Position numbers and translations under genes: made by a program. Shown here one piece after another: positions 34,477 through 43,232 of a stretch of 64,000 nt of DNA. Below the pieces are notes generated by a model, which saw only the letters and a program-made list of their open reading frames with translations, ran no database searches and was not told the DNA's origin. The stretch's first letter is position 1; the number at the start of each line of letters is the position of its first letter. Source of the DNA: Xanthobacter dioxanivorans. Lineage in GTDB: Bacteria; Pseudomonadota; Alphaproteobacteria; Rhizobiales; Xanthobacteraceae. Where the stretch lies: assembly GCF_016807805.1 (NCBI RefSeq), contig NZ_CP063362.1, positions 2,655,001 to 2,719,000 on the forward strand. The letters run 5' to 3'.

Positions 34477-34515
34477 ATTATGCTGGGACAATTTAATATG
34501 TCAATTCATTGATAT
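34477..34515 (-). promoter_or_regulatory. badH promoter with BadR-like operator
   Basis: On the minus strand TTGACA (34504-34499) and CATAAT (34482-34477) are separated by 16 bp, a near-consensus promoter. The -35 lies inside the palindrome ATGTCAATTCATTGATAT (34498-34515), almost identical to that at aliB. The divergent badR-like gene starts 61 bp away and has TTGATA (34509) in the same palindrome, so one bound MarR dimer could control both directions. Confidence 0.7.
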
Positions 34516-34575
34516 AAAATTGTGTTGCGTCGAGGATGGCCATCTCCTAACGGCGATACGCAGAGGGCTCCAATC

Positions 34576-35049
34576 ATGTCTCGCCGCACATCGCCTCTTG
34601 AACCCGATCGCTTCGAGGTCGCCAACCGCCTGTTCTTCCGCCTGTATCAGAGCTCGAACCTGATGCACAAAAACGGCACCCGCTACATGGGCGACTTCGG
34701 CGCGACCACCCAGCAATGGGCCGTGCTCGGCGCGCTGACGCGGCCGCTGGTGCGGGAGAAGGGCATGAGCGTGAAGGATCTCATCGAGTTCCTCCTGCTC
34801 AGCCGCCAGAACCTGACGGCGGTGCTCGACCGGCTGGAGGCGCGCGGATGGGTGGAACGGGTCAAGGACCCGGAGGATGGGCGCAGCCGGCTGATCCAGC
34901 TCACCCCCGAAGGCAACCGCACCTGGGACGCCATGCAGACCTCCATCGCGGCCTTCTATGCCGCCGCGCTGGCGTCGTTCAGCGCGGCGGAGCAGCTTCA
35001 GCTCTACGTGTTGCTGGATCGGCTCAAGGACGGATTGAACGAGGTCTGA
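34576..35049 (+). CDS. badR: MarR-family regulator, BadR-like
   Basis: 157 residues. Winged helix: MSVKDLIEFLLLSRQNLTAV, then LDRLEARGWVERVKDPEDGR, the MarR recognition helix and wing. N-terminal helix LFFRLYQSSNLMHKN and C-terminal dimerisation helices are present. It is divergent from badH and a BadR-type palindrome lies between them. In Rhodopseudomonas, BadR is a MarR protein that controls cyclohexanecarboxylate genes in response to a CoA intermediate, so an equivalent role is likely. Its 3' end is 5 bp from the convergent pimD-like gene. Confidence 0.8.
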   Translation: MSRRTSPLEPDRFEVANRLFFRLYQSSNLMHKNGTRYMGDFGATTQQWAVLGALTRPLVREKGMSVKDLIEFLLLSRQNLTAVLDRLEARGWVERVKDPEDGRSRLIQLTPEGNRTWDAMQTSIAAFYAAALASFSAAEQLQLYVLLDRLKDGLNEV

Positions 35050-35054
35050 CCCGC

Positions 35055-36206
35055 CTATGCTTCCTCCAGCAGCGAGGTTCCGGCGGCGAGGCGGTCGAGA
35101 TGGTGGTCGAGGTCGCCGAACTCCTTGTCGATCATGACGAGGCGCTTGAACAGGTGGCCCACCTTGTACTCCATGGTCATGCCGATGCCGCCATGGAGCT
35201 GGATCGCCTGCTCGCCGATGAAACGGGCCGACCGGGCGATCTGAATCTTGGCCGCGGACATAGCAATGGCGCGGGTTTGCGGGTTTTTCTCGGCCACGGA
35301 CATGACCGCGAACAGGGCCATGCTGCGGGCCTGCTCCAGAGCCACGAACATGTCCGCCGCCCGGTGCTGGAGCGCCTGGAAGGTGCCGATGGCGACGCCG
35401 AACTGCTGGCGCGTCTTCAGGTATTCCACTGTCATCGCAACGGCTTCGTCCATGGCCCCCACCGCCTCGGCGCAGATGGCGGCGATGGCTTCGTCCACCG
35501 CCCGCGCGATGACCGGCAGGGCGCCGGCGGGGTCGCCGACCACGTCGACATCGGCGACGAACACACTGTCAAGGCGGATGTCGGCGGCACGTCGCCCGTC
35601 CTGCGTCGCATAGGCCTTGATGGTGACGCCCGGCGCCGAACCGTTGACCAGGAACAGTCCGAGGCCCGTCGGATGGCGCGGCGGTCCCGACATGCGACCC
35701 GACACGATGAGCATGTCGGCGACATCGCCGCCGACGACCACCGACTTGCGGCCGCATAGAAGGTAGCCGCCCTCCACCCGCTCCGCCGAGGTCGCCACGT
35801 CGGACAGTTCCCACCGCGCCTGCGGCTCCCCATGGGCGAAGGCGAGGATGAGGCACCCATCGGCGACCTGCGGCACCAGCCGGGCGCGCAGGGCCGGGCT
35901 TCCCCCGTGGCGCAGCACCGCGGCGGCGAGCACGGCGGTGGACAGATAGGGCTCCACCACCAACGCCCGGCCGATCGCCTCCATGACGATCATGGTCTCC
36001 ACCGGTCCGCCGCCGAAGCCGCCGTCCTCGGGCGCGAACGGCAGCCCGAGCAGCCCCAGCTCCGCCATCTGCATCCAGGCGGCGCGGCTCCAGCCGGCGG
36101 GGGAGGCGAGGATCCTCGCCCGCGCCTCGAAGTCGTAGGACTTGGCGAAGGTGCGCGCGACGCTGTCCTTGAGGAGCTGCTGTTCCTCGGAAAGATCGAA
36201 ATTCAT
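35055..36206 (-). CDS. pimD: Pimeloyl-CoA dehydrogenase small subunit (PimD-like)
   Basis: 383 residues of the acyl-CoA dehydrogenase family: MNFDLSEEQQLLKDSVARTF, EDGGFGGGPVETMIVMEAIG, ALVVEPYLSTAVLAAAVLR, YLKTRQQFGVAIGTFQALQH, QAIQLHGGIGMTMEYKVGHL. The LEQARSMALFAVMSVAE region and divergent C-terminus fit the PimD-type partner subunit. It follows pimC by 19 bp at the end of the aliB operon. With PimC it would form 2,3-didehydropimeloyl-CoA. Start ATG 36206 has GGGAGC upstream. Confidence 0.8.
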   Translation of the reverse strand: MNFDLSEEQQLLKDSVARTFAKSYDFEARARILASPAGWSRAAWMQMAELGLLGLPFAPEDGGFGGGPVETMIVMEAIGRALVVEPYLSTAVLAAAVLRHGGSPALRARLVPQVADGCLILAFAHGEPQARWELSDVATSAERVEGGYLLCGRKSVVVGGDVADMLIVSGRMSGPPRHPTGLGLFLVNGSAPGVTIKAYATQDGRRAADIRLDSVFVADVDVVGDPAGALPVIARAVDEAIAAICAEAVGAMDEAVAMTVEYLKTRQQFGVAIGTFQALQHRAADMFVALEQARSMALFAVMSVAEKNPQTRAIAMSAAKIQIARSARFIGEQAIQLHGGIGMTMEYKVGHLFKRLVMIDKEFGDLDHHLDRLAAGTSLLEEA

Positions 36207-36225
36207 GTCCGAAAGCTCCCGCCGC

Positions 36226-37419
36226 TCACAGCCCGAGAATGGCCTTGGCGATAATGGTGCGCTGGATCTCGTTGGACCCGCCGTAGATGGAGAGCTTGCG
36301 CAGGTTGAAATAGGTCGAGGCGCCGCCCCGCGCGAAGTCGTAGCCGTCGGGACCCTCGTCCGCATGCCGCACCAGAGCGGCGGGGCCGATGAGGTCCATG
36401 AGCAGTTCGGTGGTCGCCTGCTGCAGCTCGGAGCCGCGGATCTTGAGGATGGACGAAGCCGGGTTGGGCTTGCCTTCCCCCTGTCGCTGCCCCTCCCCCC
36501 GCTCGGCGGCGATGACGCGCAGCTGGGTCATCTCCAGCGCCTTGATCTCCACTTCCAGCCCGGCGAGGCGGCGGCGGAAGGCGGGATCGGCGAGGCGCGG
36601 CGCGGCGCCGTTCAGGGAGGCCGAGGCCAGCTCGCGGATGCGCCGTGCCCGCGCCTTGGAAAGGCCGACGCGGGCCTGCCCGTTGCGCTCGTTGCCGAGC
36701 AGGAACTTGGCATAGTCCCAGCCTTTGTTCTCCGCGCCGACGAGGTTGTCCGCCGGCACCCGCACGTCGTCGAAGAACACCTCGTTGATCTCGAACCCGC
36801 CGTCGATGGTCTCGACCGGCCGCACCGTCACCCCCGGGCTCGCCATGTCCACCAGCAGGAAGGAGATGCCCTGCTGCTTCTTGGCGGTGGAATCGGTGCG
36901 GGCCAGGACGAAGATCCAGTTGGCGTGCTGGGCCAGCGTGGTCCAGGCCTTCTGGCCGTTGATGACGAAATGGTCGCCGTCGCGCACCGCGCGCGTCTTC
37001 AACGCCGCGAGGTCGGAGCCGGCGCCGGGCTCGGAGAAGCCCTGGCACCACCAGTCGTCGAGGCGCGCGATGCGCGGCAAAAAGCGCGCCTTCTGCGCCC
37101 GCGAGCCGAAGGTGTAGACCACCGGCCCCACCATGGAGGTGCCGAAGGAGAGGGTCTCGGGCGCGGGAAACTGCTGGATCTCGTCGCGGAAGATCATCTG
37201 CCGCACCGGGTCCCAGCCGGTGCCGCCCCATTCCACCGGCCAGTGCGGCACCGCCCAGCCCTGGGCGTGGAGGATGCGCGTCCAGTGCGCCAGCTCGTCC
37301 TTCGACAGGCGCCGGCCCTCGCTGAGCTTGCGGCGATAAACCTCCGGCAGGGCGGCGCGCAGGAAGCTGCGGACCTCCTGGCGGAAGGCGATCTCCTCAG
37401 GGGTGAAGCCGAGTTCCAT
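36226..37419 (-). CDS. pimC: Pimeloyl-CoA dehydrogenase large subunit (PimC-like)
   Basis: 397 residues. MELGFTPEEIAFRQEVRSFL, HWPVEWGGTGWDPVRQMIFR, GFSEPGAGSDLAALKTRAVR, ARVGLSKARARRIRELASAS, and the C-terminal KLSIYGGSNEIQRTIIAKAI are typical of the large subunit of the PimCD pair. AAGGAGG precedes the ATG. It follows the badI gene by 48 bp and sits before pimD. It would desaturate pimeloyl-CoA with electron transfer to ETF. Function is assigned from family and neighbours. Confidence 0.82.
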   Translation of the reverse strand: MELGFTPEEIAFRQEVRSFLRAALPEVYRRKLSEGRRLSKDELAHWTRILHAQGWAVPHWPVEWGGTGWDPVRQMIFRDEIQQFPAPETLSFGTSMVGPVVYTFGSRAQKARFLPRIARLDDWWCQGFSEPGAGSDLAALKTRAVRDGDHFVINGQKAWTTLAQHANWIFVLARTDSTAKKQQGISFLLVDMASPGVTVRPVETIDGGFEINEVFFDDVRVPADNLVGAENKGWDYAKFLLGNERNGQARVGLSKARARRIRELASASLNGAAPRLADPAFRRRLAGLEVEIKALEMTQLRVIAAERGEGQRQGEGKPNPASSILKIRGSELQQATTELLMDLIGPAALVRHADEGPDGYDFARGGASTYFNLRKLSIYGGSNEIQRTIIAKAILGL

Positions 37420-37467
37420 GGCGCCCTCCTTGGTTGTTCTTCATGCGCCGGCGCCCCGGGGCGCACC

Positions 37468-38283
37468 TCAGTCCGCCTTCTTCACTACATGACGGCGGAA
37501 GTCGGGCTTGCGCTTCTCGCGGAAGGCGATGCCGCCCTCCTTGGATTCGTCGGTGTCGTAATAGAGGCTGAGCGCCGCCATCCCCATGGAGGAGATGCCG
37601 CGGATGTTCTCCGTGTCGGCGTTGAACGAGCGCTTGGCCAGCGCCAGGGCGGTGGGGCTGCGTTCCATCAGCTCGGCGCACCAGCGGTCCACCTCGGCGT
37701 CGAGCTCATCGTGCGGCACCACGGCGTTGACGAGACCCATGGCGAGGGCCTCCGCCGCCGTGTAGCGCTTGCACAGGTACCAGATCTCCCGCGCCTTCTT
37801 CTCACCGACGATGCGGGCGAGATAGGCGGTGCCGAAGCCCGGATCCACCGAGCCGACCTTGGGCCCCACCTGGCCGAGCTGGGCCTTGTCGGAAGCGATG
37901 GTGAGGTCGCAGATGGTGGCGAGCACGTTGCCGCCGCCGATGGCGAAGCCGTTGACGCGGGCGATCACCACCTTCGGCACGTCGCGGATCAGGCTCTGCA
38001 GCTCGTCGATGGGCAGGCCGATGGTGCCGCGCCCGTCATACTGGCCGTCATGGGCGCTCTGGTCGCCGCCGGTGCAGAATGCCTTGTCGCCGGCGCCGGT
38101 GAGCACGATCACGCCGATGGAGCGGTCCCATCCCGCCGTCTGGAAGGCGTGGATCAGCTCGTCCACGGTCTGGCCGCGGAAGGCGTTGTACTTGTCGGCG
38201 CGGTTGATGGTGATGCGGGCGACGCCTTCCGGGCGCACCTCGTAGAGGATGTCCTCGTAAGCGGTGGGTTCCTGGCCGGCCAT
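37468..38283 (-). CDS. badI: 2-ketocyclohexanecarboxyl-CoA hydrolase (BadI)
   Basis: 271 residues, very similar to remembered Rhodopseudomonas BadI: FCTGGDQSAHDGQYDGRGTI, ARVNGFAIGGGNVLATICDL, GQVGPKVGSVDPGFGTAYLA, AREIWYLCKRYTA. Residues Ser145, Asp147 and Tyr242 occupy the positions of the BadI catalytic residues Ser138, Asp140 and Tyr235 with a constant offset of seven. It hydrolytically opens the 2-keto ring to pimeloyl-CoA. AGAGGAG lies before the ATG. It lies between aliA and pimC on the same strand. Confidence 0.92.
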   Translation of the reverse strand: MAGQEPTAYEDILYEVRPEGVARITINRADKYNAFRGQTVDELIHAFQTAGWDRSIGVIVLTGAGDKAFCTGGDQSAHDGQYDGRGTIGLPIDELQSLIRDVPKVVIARVNGFAIGGGNVLATICDLTIASDKAQLGQVGPKVGSVDPGFGTAYLARIVGEKKAREIWYLCKRYTAAEALAMGLVNAVVPHDELDAEVDRWCAELMERSPTALALAKRSFNADTENIRGISSMGMAALSLYYDTDESKEGGIAFREKRKPDFRRHVVKKAD

Positions 38284-38343
38284 CTGTCTCTCCTCTTGCG
38301 GGGGCGGCGGTCGCCGCGCATGTCGTCTCGGCGCGCGGGCGGG

Positions 38344-39978
38344 TCAGGCGCCGGTGGCGGCCTTGGCCATCTCGCGCAGGCGGAATTTCTGGATCTTGCC
38401 CGAGGGGGTCTGGGGCAGCGCCGCCACCACTTCGAGCCGCTCGGGGATGTACTGCACCGCCATCTTCTGCGCCTTCAGGTAGGCGACCATCTCCTCGAAG
38501 GTGATGCTCATTCCCGCCCGCGGCATGACGAAGGCGCAGGCCCGCTCGCCCAGGCGCGGGTCCGGGTAGCCGACCACGGCCACCGCGGCGATGGCCGGGT
38601 GCTTGAAGAGGATGTTCTCCACCTCCACCACCGGGATATTCTCGCCGCCGCGGATGATGATGTCCTTGGAGCGTCCGGCGATGCGGATGTAGCCGTCGGC
38701 GTCCATGCGGGCGATGTCGCCGGTGTCGAACCAGCCGTCCTGGTCCACCTGGGCGAGGCCCGGGCGCTTGAGATAGCCGACGAAGTTGGAGCAGCCGCGC
38801 ACCTGCAGCATGCCCTCCTCGCCCGCCGGCACCACCTTGCCATGGAGGTCGACGACGCGCACGTCCATGCCCGGCAGTGGGCAGCCGTCGGTGGAGGTCA
38901 CCTTGTCCTGCGGATCTTCCACCCGCGTGGTGGTGACCGCGCCATTCTCCGACATGCCCCAGGCGGAGATGATGGCCGCGCCCAGCGCCTCGCGGGCCTT
39001 GACCACCAGCGGGCGCGGGATGGGCGCCCCGGCCGAGACGAAGATGCGCAGGGTCGGGGTGGGCGTGCCGGTGCGCAGGCAATGGTCGGCGAGGTCGTTG
39101 AGGAAGGGGGTGGCGCCCATGGTGAAGGTGGCGCCTTCACGGGTGATCTGCTGCGCCATGGTCTCGGCCACGAAGATATCCTGCAGCACCGCGGTGGCGC
39201 CGAGCATGGCCGGCAGCACGAGACCGTACATGAAGCCCAGCTGGTGGGCCATGGGCGAGGGCATGTGGATCACGTCCGCCGGCCCCAGGTGCAGGCGCTC
39301 GGCGAACGGCACGAGGTTGGCGAGCATGGTGTTGGAGGTGTGGCTCACCCCCTTCGGCTCGCCGGTGGTGCCCGAGGTATAGAGCAGCTGGATCACCGCG
39401 TCGGGCGACAGGCGGCGCCCGCCCAGCACGGCCGCCTCGGCATCGGTGATGTCGGCGGCGATGAGGTTGGCGAAGTCCTCCTCGCCTTCCCCGTCCGCCA
39501 CGAACACATGGGCGAGCCGCGGCAGGTCGGCGCGGATGCCGGCGGCGATGGCGCGGTGGTCCACGTTGCGGAAGCGCGCGGGGACGATGAGGATCTTCGA
39601 TTCCGCCAGGCCGAGCATGAAGGTGAGCTCGCGCTCGCGGAAGATCACCATCAGCGGGTTGGAGACCGCCCCCACCTTCAGGCAGGCAAGGTGGAGGACG
39701 GGAAACTGCCACCAGTTCGGCAACTGGAAGGAGACCACGTCCCCGTCCCCCACGCCCCGGCGCAGGAAGCCGACCGCCACCTGGTCGGAGAGGCGATCGA
39801 GCTCGGCATAGGTGAAGCGGGCTTCCGCTCCGCTCTCGGCCCGGGTCGCCACCACCGCCGTCTTGTCCGGATGGGCCTCAACGTGGCGGCGGAAATGATC
39901 GAGCAGGGTCTCGTCGCGCCACAGCCCGGCGCGGGTCATGGCATCGCGGCGGGAGGCCGGCAGCAGGTCGTAGCTCAT
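38344..39978 (-). CDS. aliA: Cyclohexanecarboxylate-CoA ligase (AliA)
   Basis: 544 residues. Adenylation motif YTSGTTGEPKG (200-210), A5-type SAWGMSENG, A8 FDTGDIARMDADGYIRIAGR and the C-terminal catalytic Lys528 in PSGKIQKFRLRE. The overall sequence (LPNWWQFPVLHLACLKVGAV, MPSPMAHQLGFMYGLVLPAM) matches the AliA clade. It activates cyclohexanecarboxylate to its CoA ester with ATP. GGAGGAG precedes the ATG. It follows aliB by 40 bp and precedes badI. Confidence 0.88.
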   Translation of the reverse strand: MSYDLLPASRRDAMTRAGLWRDETLLDHFRRHVEAHPDKTAVVATRAESGAEARFTYAELDRLSDQVAVGFLRRGVGDGDVVSFQLPNWWQFPVLHLACLKVGAVSNPLMVIFRERELTFMLGLAESKILIVPARFRNVDHRAIAAGIRADLPRLAHVFVADGEGEEDFANLIAADITDAEAAVLGGRRLSPDAVIQLLYTSGTTGEPKGVSHTSNTMLANLVPFAERLHLGPADVIHMPSPMAHQLGFMYGLVLPAMLGATAVLQDIFVAETMAQQITREGATFTMGATPFLNDLADHCLRTGTPTPTLRIFVSAGAPIPRPLVVKAREALGAAIISAWGMSENGAVTTTRVEDPQDKVTSTDGCPLPGMDVRVVDLHGKVVPAGEEGMLQVRGCSNFVGYLKRPGLAQVDQDGWFDTGDIARMDADGYIRIAGRSKDIIIRGGENIPVVEVENILFKHPAIAAVAVVGYPDPRLGERACAFVMPRAGMSITFEEMVAYLKAQKMAVQYIPERLEVVAALPQTPSGKIQKFRLREMAKAATGA

Positions 39979-40018
39979 GGGGTCGTCTCCTCCGGAGGGG
40001 CTTTTCGCCTTCTGGTGG

Positions 40019-41200
40019 TCAGCGGGAGGCGGCTTTCAGTGCCTCTCGGGCGATGATCATCTTCATGATCTGCGCGGTGCCGTCGCCGATCTGCAGGCCG
40101 AGCACGTCGCGCAGGCGCTGCTCGAACGGCAGCTCGGTGGAATAGCCGGCATGGCCGTGCATCAGCAGGCAGGTGTGCACCACCTCGAAGGCGAGCTTGG
40201 GCGCCCACCACTTGCACATGGCCGCCTCCCTGGTGTGGGGCGCGCCGGCATCCTTGGCGGCGAGGGTCCGGTAGCAGAGGAGGCGCGCCGCCTCCACCAT
40301 GGTCTCCGCCTCGGCGAGCGGGAAGGTGACGCCCTGGTTGTCCGCCAGCGGCTTGCCGAACGCCTTGCGCTCCTTCACGTAGGCCCAGGTCTCGGCCAGC
40401 GAGGCGCGGGCGACCGCCAGGCATTGCAGGCCGATGAGGGCGCGGGAGAAGTCGAAGCCCTGCATCACCTGAACGAAGCCCGAGCCCTCCGCCCCCAGCC
40501 GGTGGGACGCGGGCACCCGCACATGATCGAAGAAGATGGAGCCGCGGCCGATGGCGTGCTCGCCGAGATCGCTGAAGCGGGTGCGGCTGATGCCGGGGAG
40601 CGTCATGTCCACCAGGAAGGCGGAGACGCCGTGCGCCCGCTCGGCCGGCGTGCCGGTGCGGGCGAACACCACCGCGAGGTCCGCCTGGTCGGCCATGGAG
40701 ATGGAGGTCTTCTCCCCGTCGAGAACGTAATGGTCGCCGTCCCGCGCCGCCTTGAGGGCCAGCGCCGCCGCATCCGAGCCGCCCTGGGGCTCGGTGAGGG
40801 CGAGGGCGATCAGGCATTCGCCGGCCACCACCTTGGGCAGGATCTCGGCGGCGATCTCCGGCGCCGCGTGACGGGCGACGATGGCGCCGCACAAGGACGA
40901 CAGGAGCTGGATGTAGCCGACGTTGAAATCCCCCTCGCAGATGGCTTCCAGCACCACGCCGGAGGTGACGTGATCGGCGCCGAGGCCGCCATATTCGGTG
41001 GGGAATTCCACGCCGATGAGGCCGAGCGCGCCCATTTGCCGGCGCAGCTCCGGCGACACGGCGGCCTCTCCCTCGCGCACCTTGTAGCCGGGCGCGAGGA
41101 CCTCGGCGGCGAAGCGCGCGGTGGTTTCGCGGAAGCTGGCCTGGTCGGCGCTGAGGCCGAAGGCGGACGCCGCGGCTGCGGTGTGATCGGGACCTGTCAT
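40019..41200 (-). CDS. aliB: Cyclohexanecarboxyl-CoA dehydrogenase (AliB)
   Basis: 393 residues of the acyl-CoA dehydrogenase family: FPTEYGGLGADHVTSGVVLE, LTEPQGGSDAAALALKAARD, GFDFSRALIGLQCLAVARAS, LMHGHAGYSTELPFEQRLRD. The catalytic-base position, usually Glu in the YEGTxQI motif, is Asp373 (IGDGTAQIMKM), which fits a cyclic acyl-CoA substrate. It forms cyclohex-1-ene-1-carboxyl-CoA. It is the first gene of the operon aliB, aliA, badI, pimC, pimD, and is preceded by a BadR-like operator. Confidence 0.87.
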   Translation of the reverse strand: MTGPDHTAAAASAFGLSADQASFRETTARFAAEVLAPGYKVREGEAAVSPELRRQMGALGLIGVEFPTEYGGLGADHVTSGVVLEAICEGDFNVGYIQLLSSLCGAIVARHAAPEIAAEILPKVVAGECLIALALTEPQGGSDAAALALKAARDGDHYVLDGEKTSISMADQADLAVVFARTGTPAERAHGVSAFLVDMTLPGISRTRFSDLGEHAIGRGSIFFDHVRVPASHRLGAEGSGFVQVMQGFDFSRALIGLQCLAVARASLAETWAYVKERKAFGKPLADNQGVTFPLAEAETMVEAARLLCYRTLAAKDAGAPHTREAAMCKWWAPKLAFEVVHTCLLMHGHAGYSTELPFEQRLRDVLGLQIGDGTAQIMKMIIAREALKAASR

Positions 41201-41353
41201 GGTGCGCTCATTGCCTCGGACGTTTCCACCGCTGATGACGCCGCCCCGGCTCGTCCCCGGTGGGCGGACCCGGCGAACCGAGCCTGGCCCGTGCGGGTGG
41301 CCGTCTCAGTGTCGTTTCGTTCTTATATAAATATATTGCTGTAAGATGGCGGC

Positions 41354-41393
41354 ACCATATTTGCCGCGGATTTTAATGTCAATGCATTGACAT
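41354..41393 (-). promoter_or_regulatory. aliB promoter with perfect 18-bp BadR-like palindrome
   Basis: ATGTCAATGCATTGACAT (41376-41393) is a perfect palindrome. On the minus strand its TTGACA (41382-41377) is followed after 17 bp by TATGGT (41359-41354), giving a good promoter for aliB. The palindrome also carries a plus-strand TTGACA (41387) that could serve the thiolase gene. A MarR dimer bound here would cover the -35 of both. Confidence 0.75.
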
Positions 41394-41489
41394 ATTGATT
41401 TGTCTCGATGAAGGTGACGCTTCCCGCCGCGGGGACACGCCCGCGCCTCACCGCCGCCTCGCGATCCCTCCTGCCAGACGAGACACGCC

Positions 41490-42698
41490 GTGCCACAGGC
41501 CATGATCTATGACGGGTTGCGCAGCCCGTTCGGGCGCCATGCCGGCGCGCTCGCCCCGGTCCGCCCCGACGATCTCATGGCCGGGGTGATCGCCGGCCTT
41601 CTCGACCGGAACTCCTTCGCCGCCTCGCGGATCGAGGACGTGGTGATCGGCTGCACCAACCAGGCCGGCGAGGACGCCCGCAACGTCGCGCGCCACGCCG
41701 CGCTCCTGTCAGGCCTTCCCGAAGGCGCGGGTGGCGTGACCCTCAACCGCCTCTGCGGCTCCGGCCTCTCGGCGGTGGCGGATGCCGCCCGTGCCGTGCG
41801 ATGCGGCGAAGGCGGGCTGTTCATCGCCGGCGGCGTCGAGACCATGAGCCGGGCGCCCTTTGTCACCGCGAAGGCGACCAGCGCCTACAGCCGCGAGGTC
41901 GCGGTGTTTGATTCCACCATCGGCGCGCGCTTTTCCAATCCCCGGATCGATGCCAGTTTCGGCACCGATTCCATGCCGCAGACCGCGGACAACATCGCCG
42001 CCGACCTCGGCATCGGCCGCGCCGAATCCGACCTCTTCGCCCTGCGCTCCCAGGAGAAATACGAAGAGGCCCGCGCGGCCGGCTTCTATGCGGAAGAGAT
42101 CCAGCCGGTGGCCGTTCCCCAAGGCCGGGGCAAGCCGGCCCTGCCGGTGTCCACCGATGAGCATCCCCGGCCGCAGACCACCCTCGCGTCTCTGGAGAAA
42201 CTGAAGCCGCTCTTCGCCGGCGGCGTCGTCACCGCCGGCAACGCCTCCGGCATAAACGATGGCGCGGCGGCGCTGCTGGTCGGATCGGCGGAGGTCGGGA
42301 AGCCGTTCGGCGTCGCGCCGCGCGGACGCATCCTCTCGACGGCCGTGGCCGGCGTCGCGCCGAGGGTGATGGGGCTCGGGCCGGTGCCCGCATCGGAAAA
42401 GGCGCTGGCCCGCGCCGGCCTCTCGCTGGCCCGCATGGACGTCATCGAGATCAACGAAGCCTTCGCGACCCAGGTGCTGGGATGTCTGCGCGGCCTCGGT
42501 CTGTCCGCCGACGATTCCCGCCTCAACCCGAACGGTGGCGCCATCGCCATCGGCCATCCCCTCGGGGCCTCCGGGGCTCGGCTCGTCTTGACCGCCCTGC
42601 GCCAATTGGAGAAGACCGGCGGGCGCTATGCGCTCGTCGCCATGTGCATCGGCGTCGGACAAGGTATCGCCATGGTCATGGAACGGGCCGATGCCTGA
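41490..42698 (+). CDS. Acetyl-CoA acyltransferase (thiolase)
   Basis: 402 residues. Degradative thiolase with nucleophile Cys89 (LNRLCGSGLSAV), His356 (GHPLGASG) and Cys386 (CIGVGQG). IYDGLRSPFGRHAGAL is the usual N-terminus of PcaF/PaaJ-type 3-oxoadipyl-CoA thiolases; here cleavage of 3-ketopimeloyl-CoA to glutaryl-CoA and acetyl-CoA is likely from context. GTG 41490 gives the family N-terminus; ATG 41502 is possible. It diverges from aliB across the shared BadR-like palindrome and converges with the MarR gene. Confidence 0.85.
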   Translation: MPQAMIYDGLRSPFGRHAGALAPVRPDDLMAGVIAGLLDRNSFAASRIEDVVIGCTNQAGEDARNVARHAALLSGLPEGAGGVTLNRLCGSGLSAVADAARAVRCGEGGLFIAGGVETMSRAPFVTAKATSAYSREVAVFDSTIGARFSNPRIDASFGTDSMPQTADNIAADLGIGRAESDLFALRSQEKYEEARAAGFYAEEIQPVAVPQGRGKPALPVSTDEHPRPQTTLASLEKLKPLFAGGVVTAGNASGINDGAAALLVGSAEVGKPFGVAPRGRILSTAVAGVAPRVMGLGPVPASEKALARAGLSLARMDVIEINEAFATQVLGCLRGLGLSADDSRLNPNGGAIAIGHPLGASGARLVLTALRQLEKTGGRYALVAMCIGVGQGIAMVMERADA

Positions 42699-42728
42699 GC
42701 CGTTGGGCGATGTTCGGGAGCGCTGCTC

Positions 42729-43232
42729 TCAGCGGGCCGAGGTTCGAGCATGCCGGCCCATCGAAGTCGTGTCCTCCACCTCGCGGATGGGGGCGCTCGT
42801 GGCTTCGTTGTTCAGGGTGGCGAGGCGGATCAAGAGCTTCACGAACTGCTTGCGCTCGGTCGGAGTGAGGGGAGCGAGAAGGCGCTCCTGGACCCGCTCC
42901 ACAGAGGCTTCCGCATTCTTCAGCAGCGCGGCCCCTTCACGGGAGAGGAAGAGAAGCTTTTGGCGCTTGTCCTCCGCGCTCGGCTTGCGCGTCACGAGGC
43001 CGCGGCTCTCCAGCCGCTCGATGACGTTGCCGATGGTGGAGCGGTCGAAGGCGATGAGCGAGGACAGGCGCGTCGCATCGACCCCGGGCCGCTCCTCGAT
43101 GGCCACCATGGCCGCATATTGGACCGGCGTCAGATTGAACTCCGCGCATTCGTCGAGGAACAGCGCCCACGAGATCTGATGCGCCCTGCGGATGAGGTGG
43201 CCCGGCTTCGAATAAAGATCGCTCAGGGGCAT
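42729..43232 (-). CDS. MarR-family transcriptional regulator
   Basis: 167 residues. The winged helix reads VDATRLSSLIAFDRSTIGNV, then IERLESRGLVTRKPSAEDKR. N-terminal helices (HLIRRAHQISWALFLDECAE) and the C-terminal dimerisation segment are typical of MarR proteins that bind aromatic-acid ligands. GGAG lies nine bases before ATG 43232. It diverges from the SDR at 43445 and is a candidate regulator of that cluster, but no match to the GTATAC operator was seen at its own promoter. Confidence 0.82.
   Translation of the reverse strand: MPLSDLYSKPGHLIRRAHQISWALFLDECAEFNLTPVQYAAMVAIEERPGVDATRLSSLIAFDRSTIGNVIERLESRGLVTRKPSAEDKRQKLLFLSREGAALLKNAEASVERVQERLLAPLTPTERKQFVKLLIRLATLNNEATSAPIREVEDTTSMGRHARTSAR

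Noticed and set aside
33678..34478. Start of badH at ATG 34478
   Set aside because: That ATG lies inside the predicted -10 (34482-34477), so it would not be transcribed; GTG 34445 also gives the family length.
36142..40056. Long plus-strand open frame of about 1300 codons
   Set aside because: Antisense to pimC, badI and aliA, which have full motifs and ribosome binding sites; the product is low-complexity and unlike any known protein.
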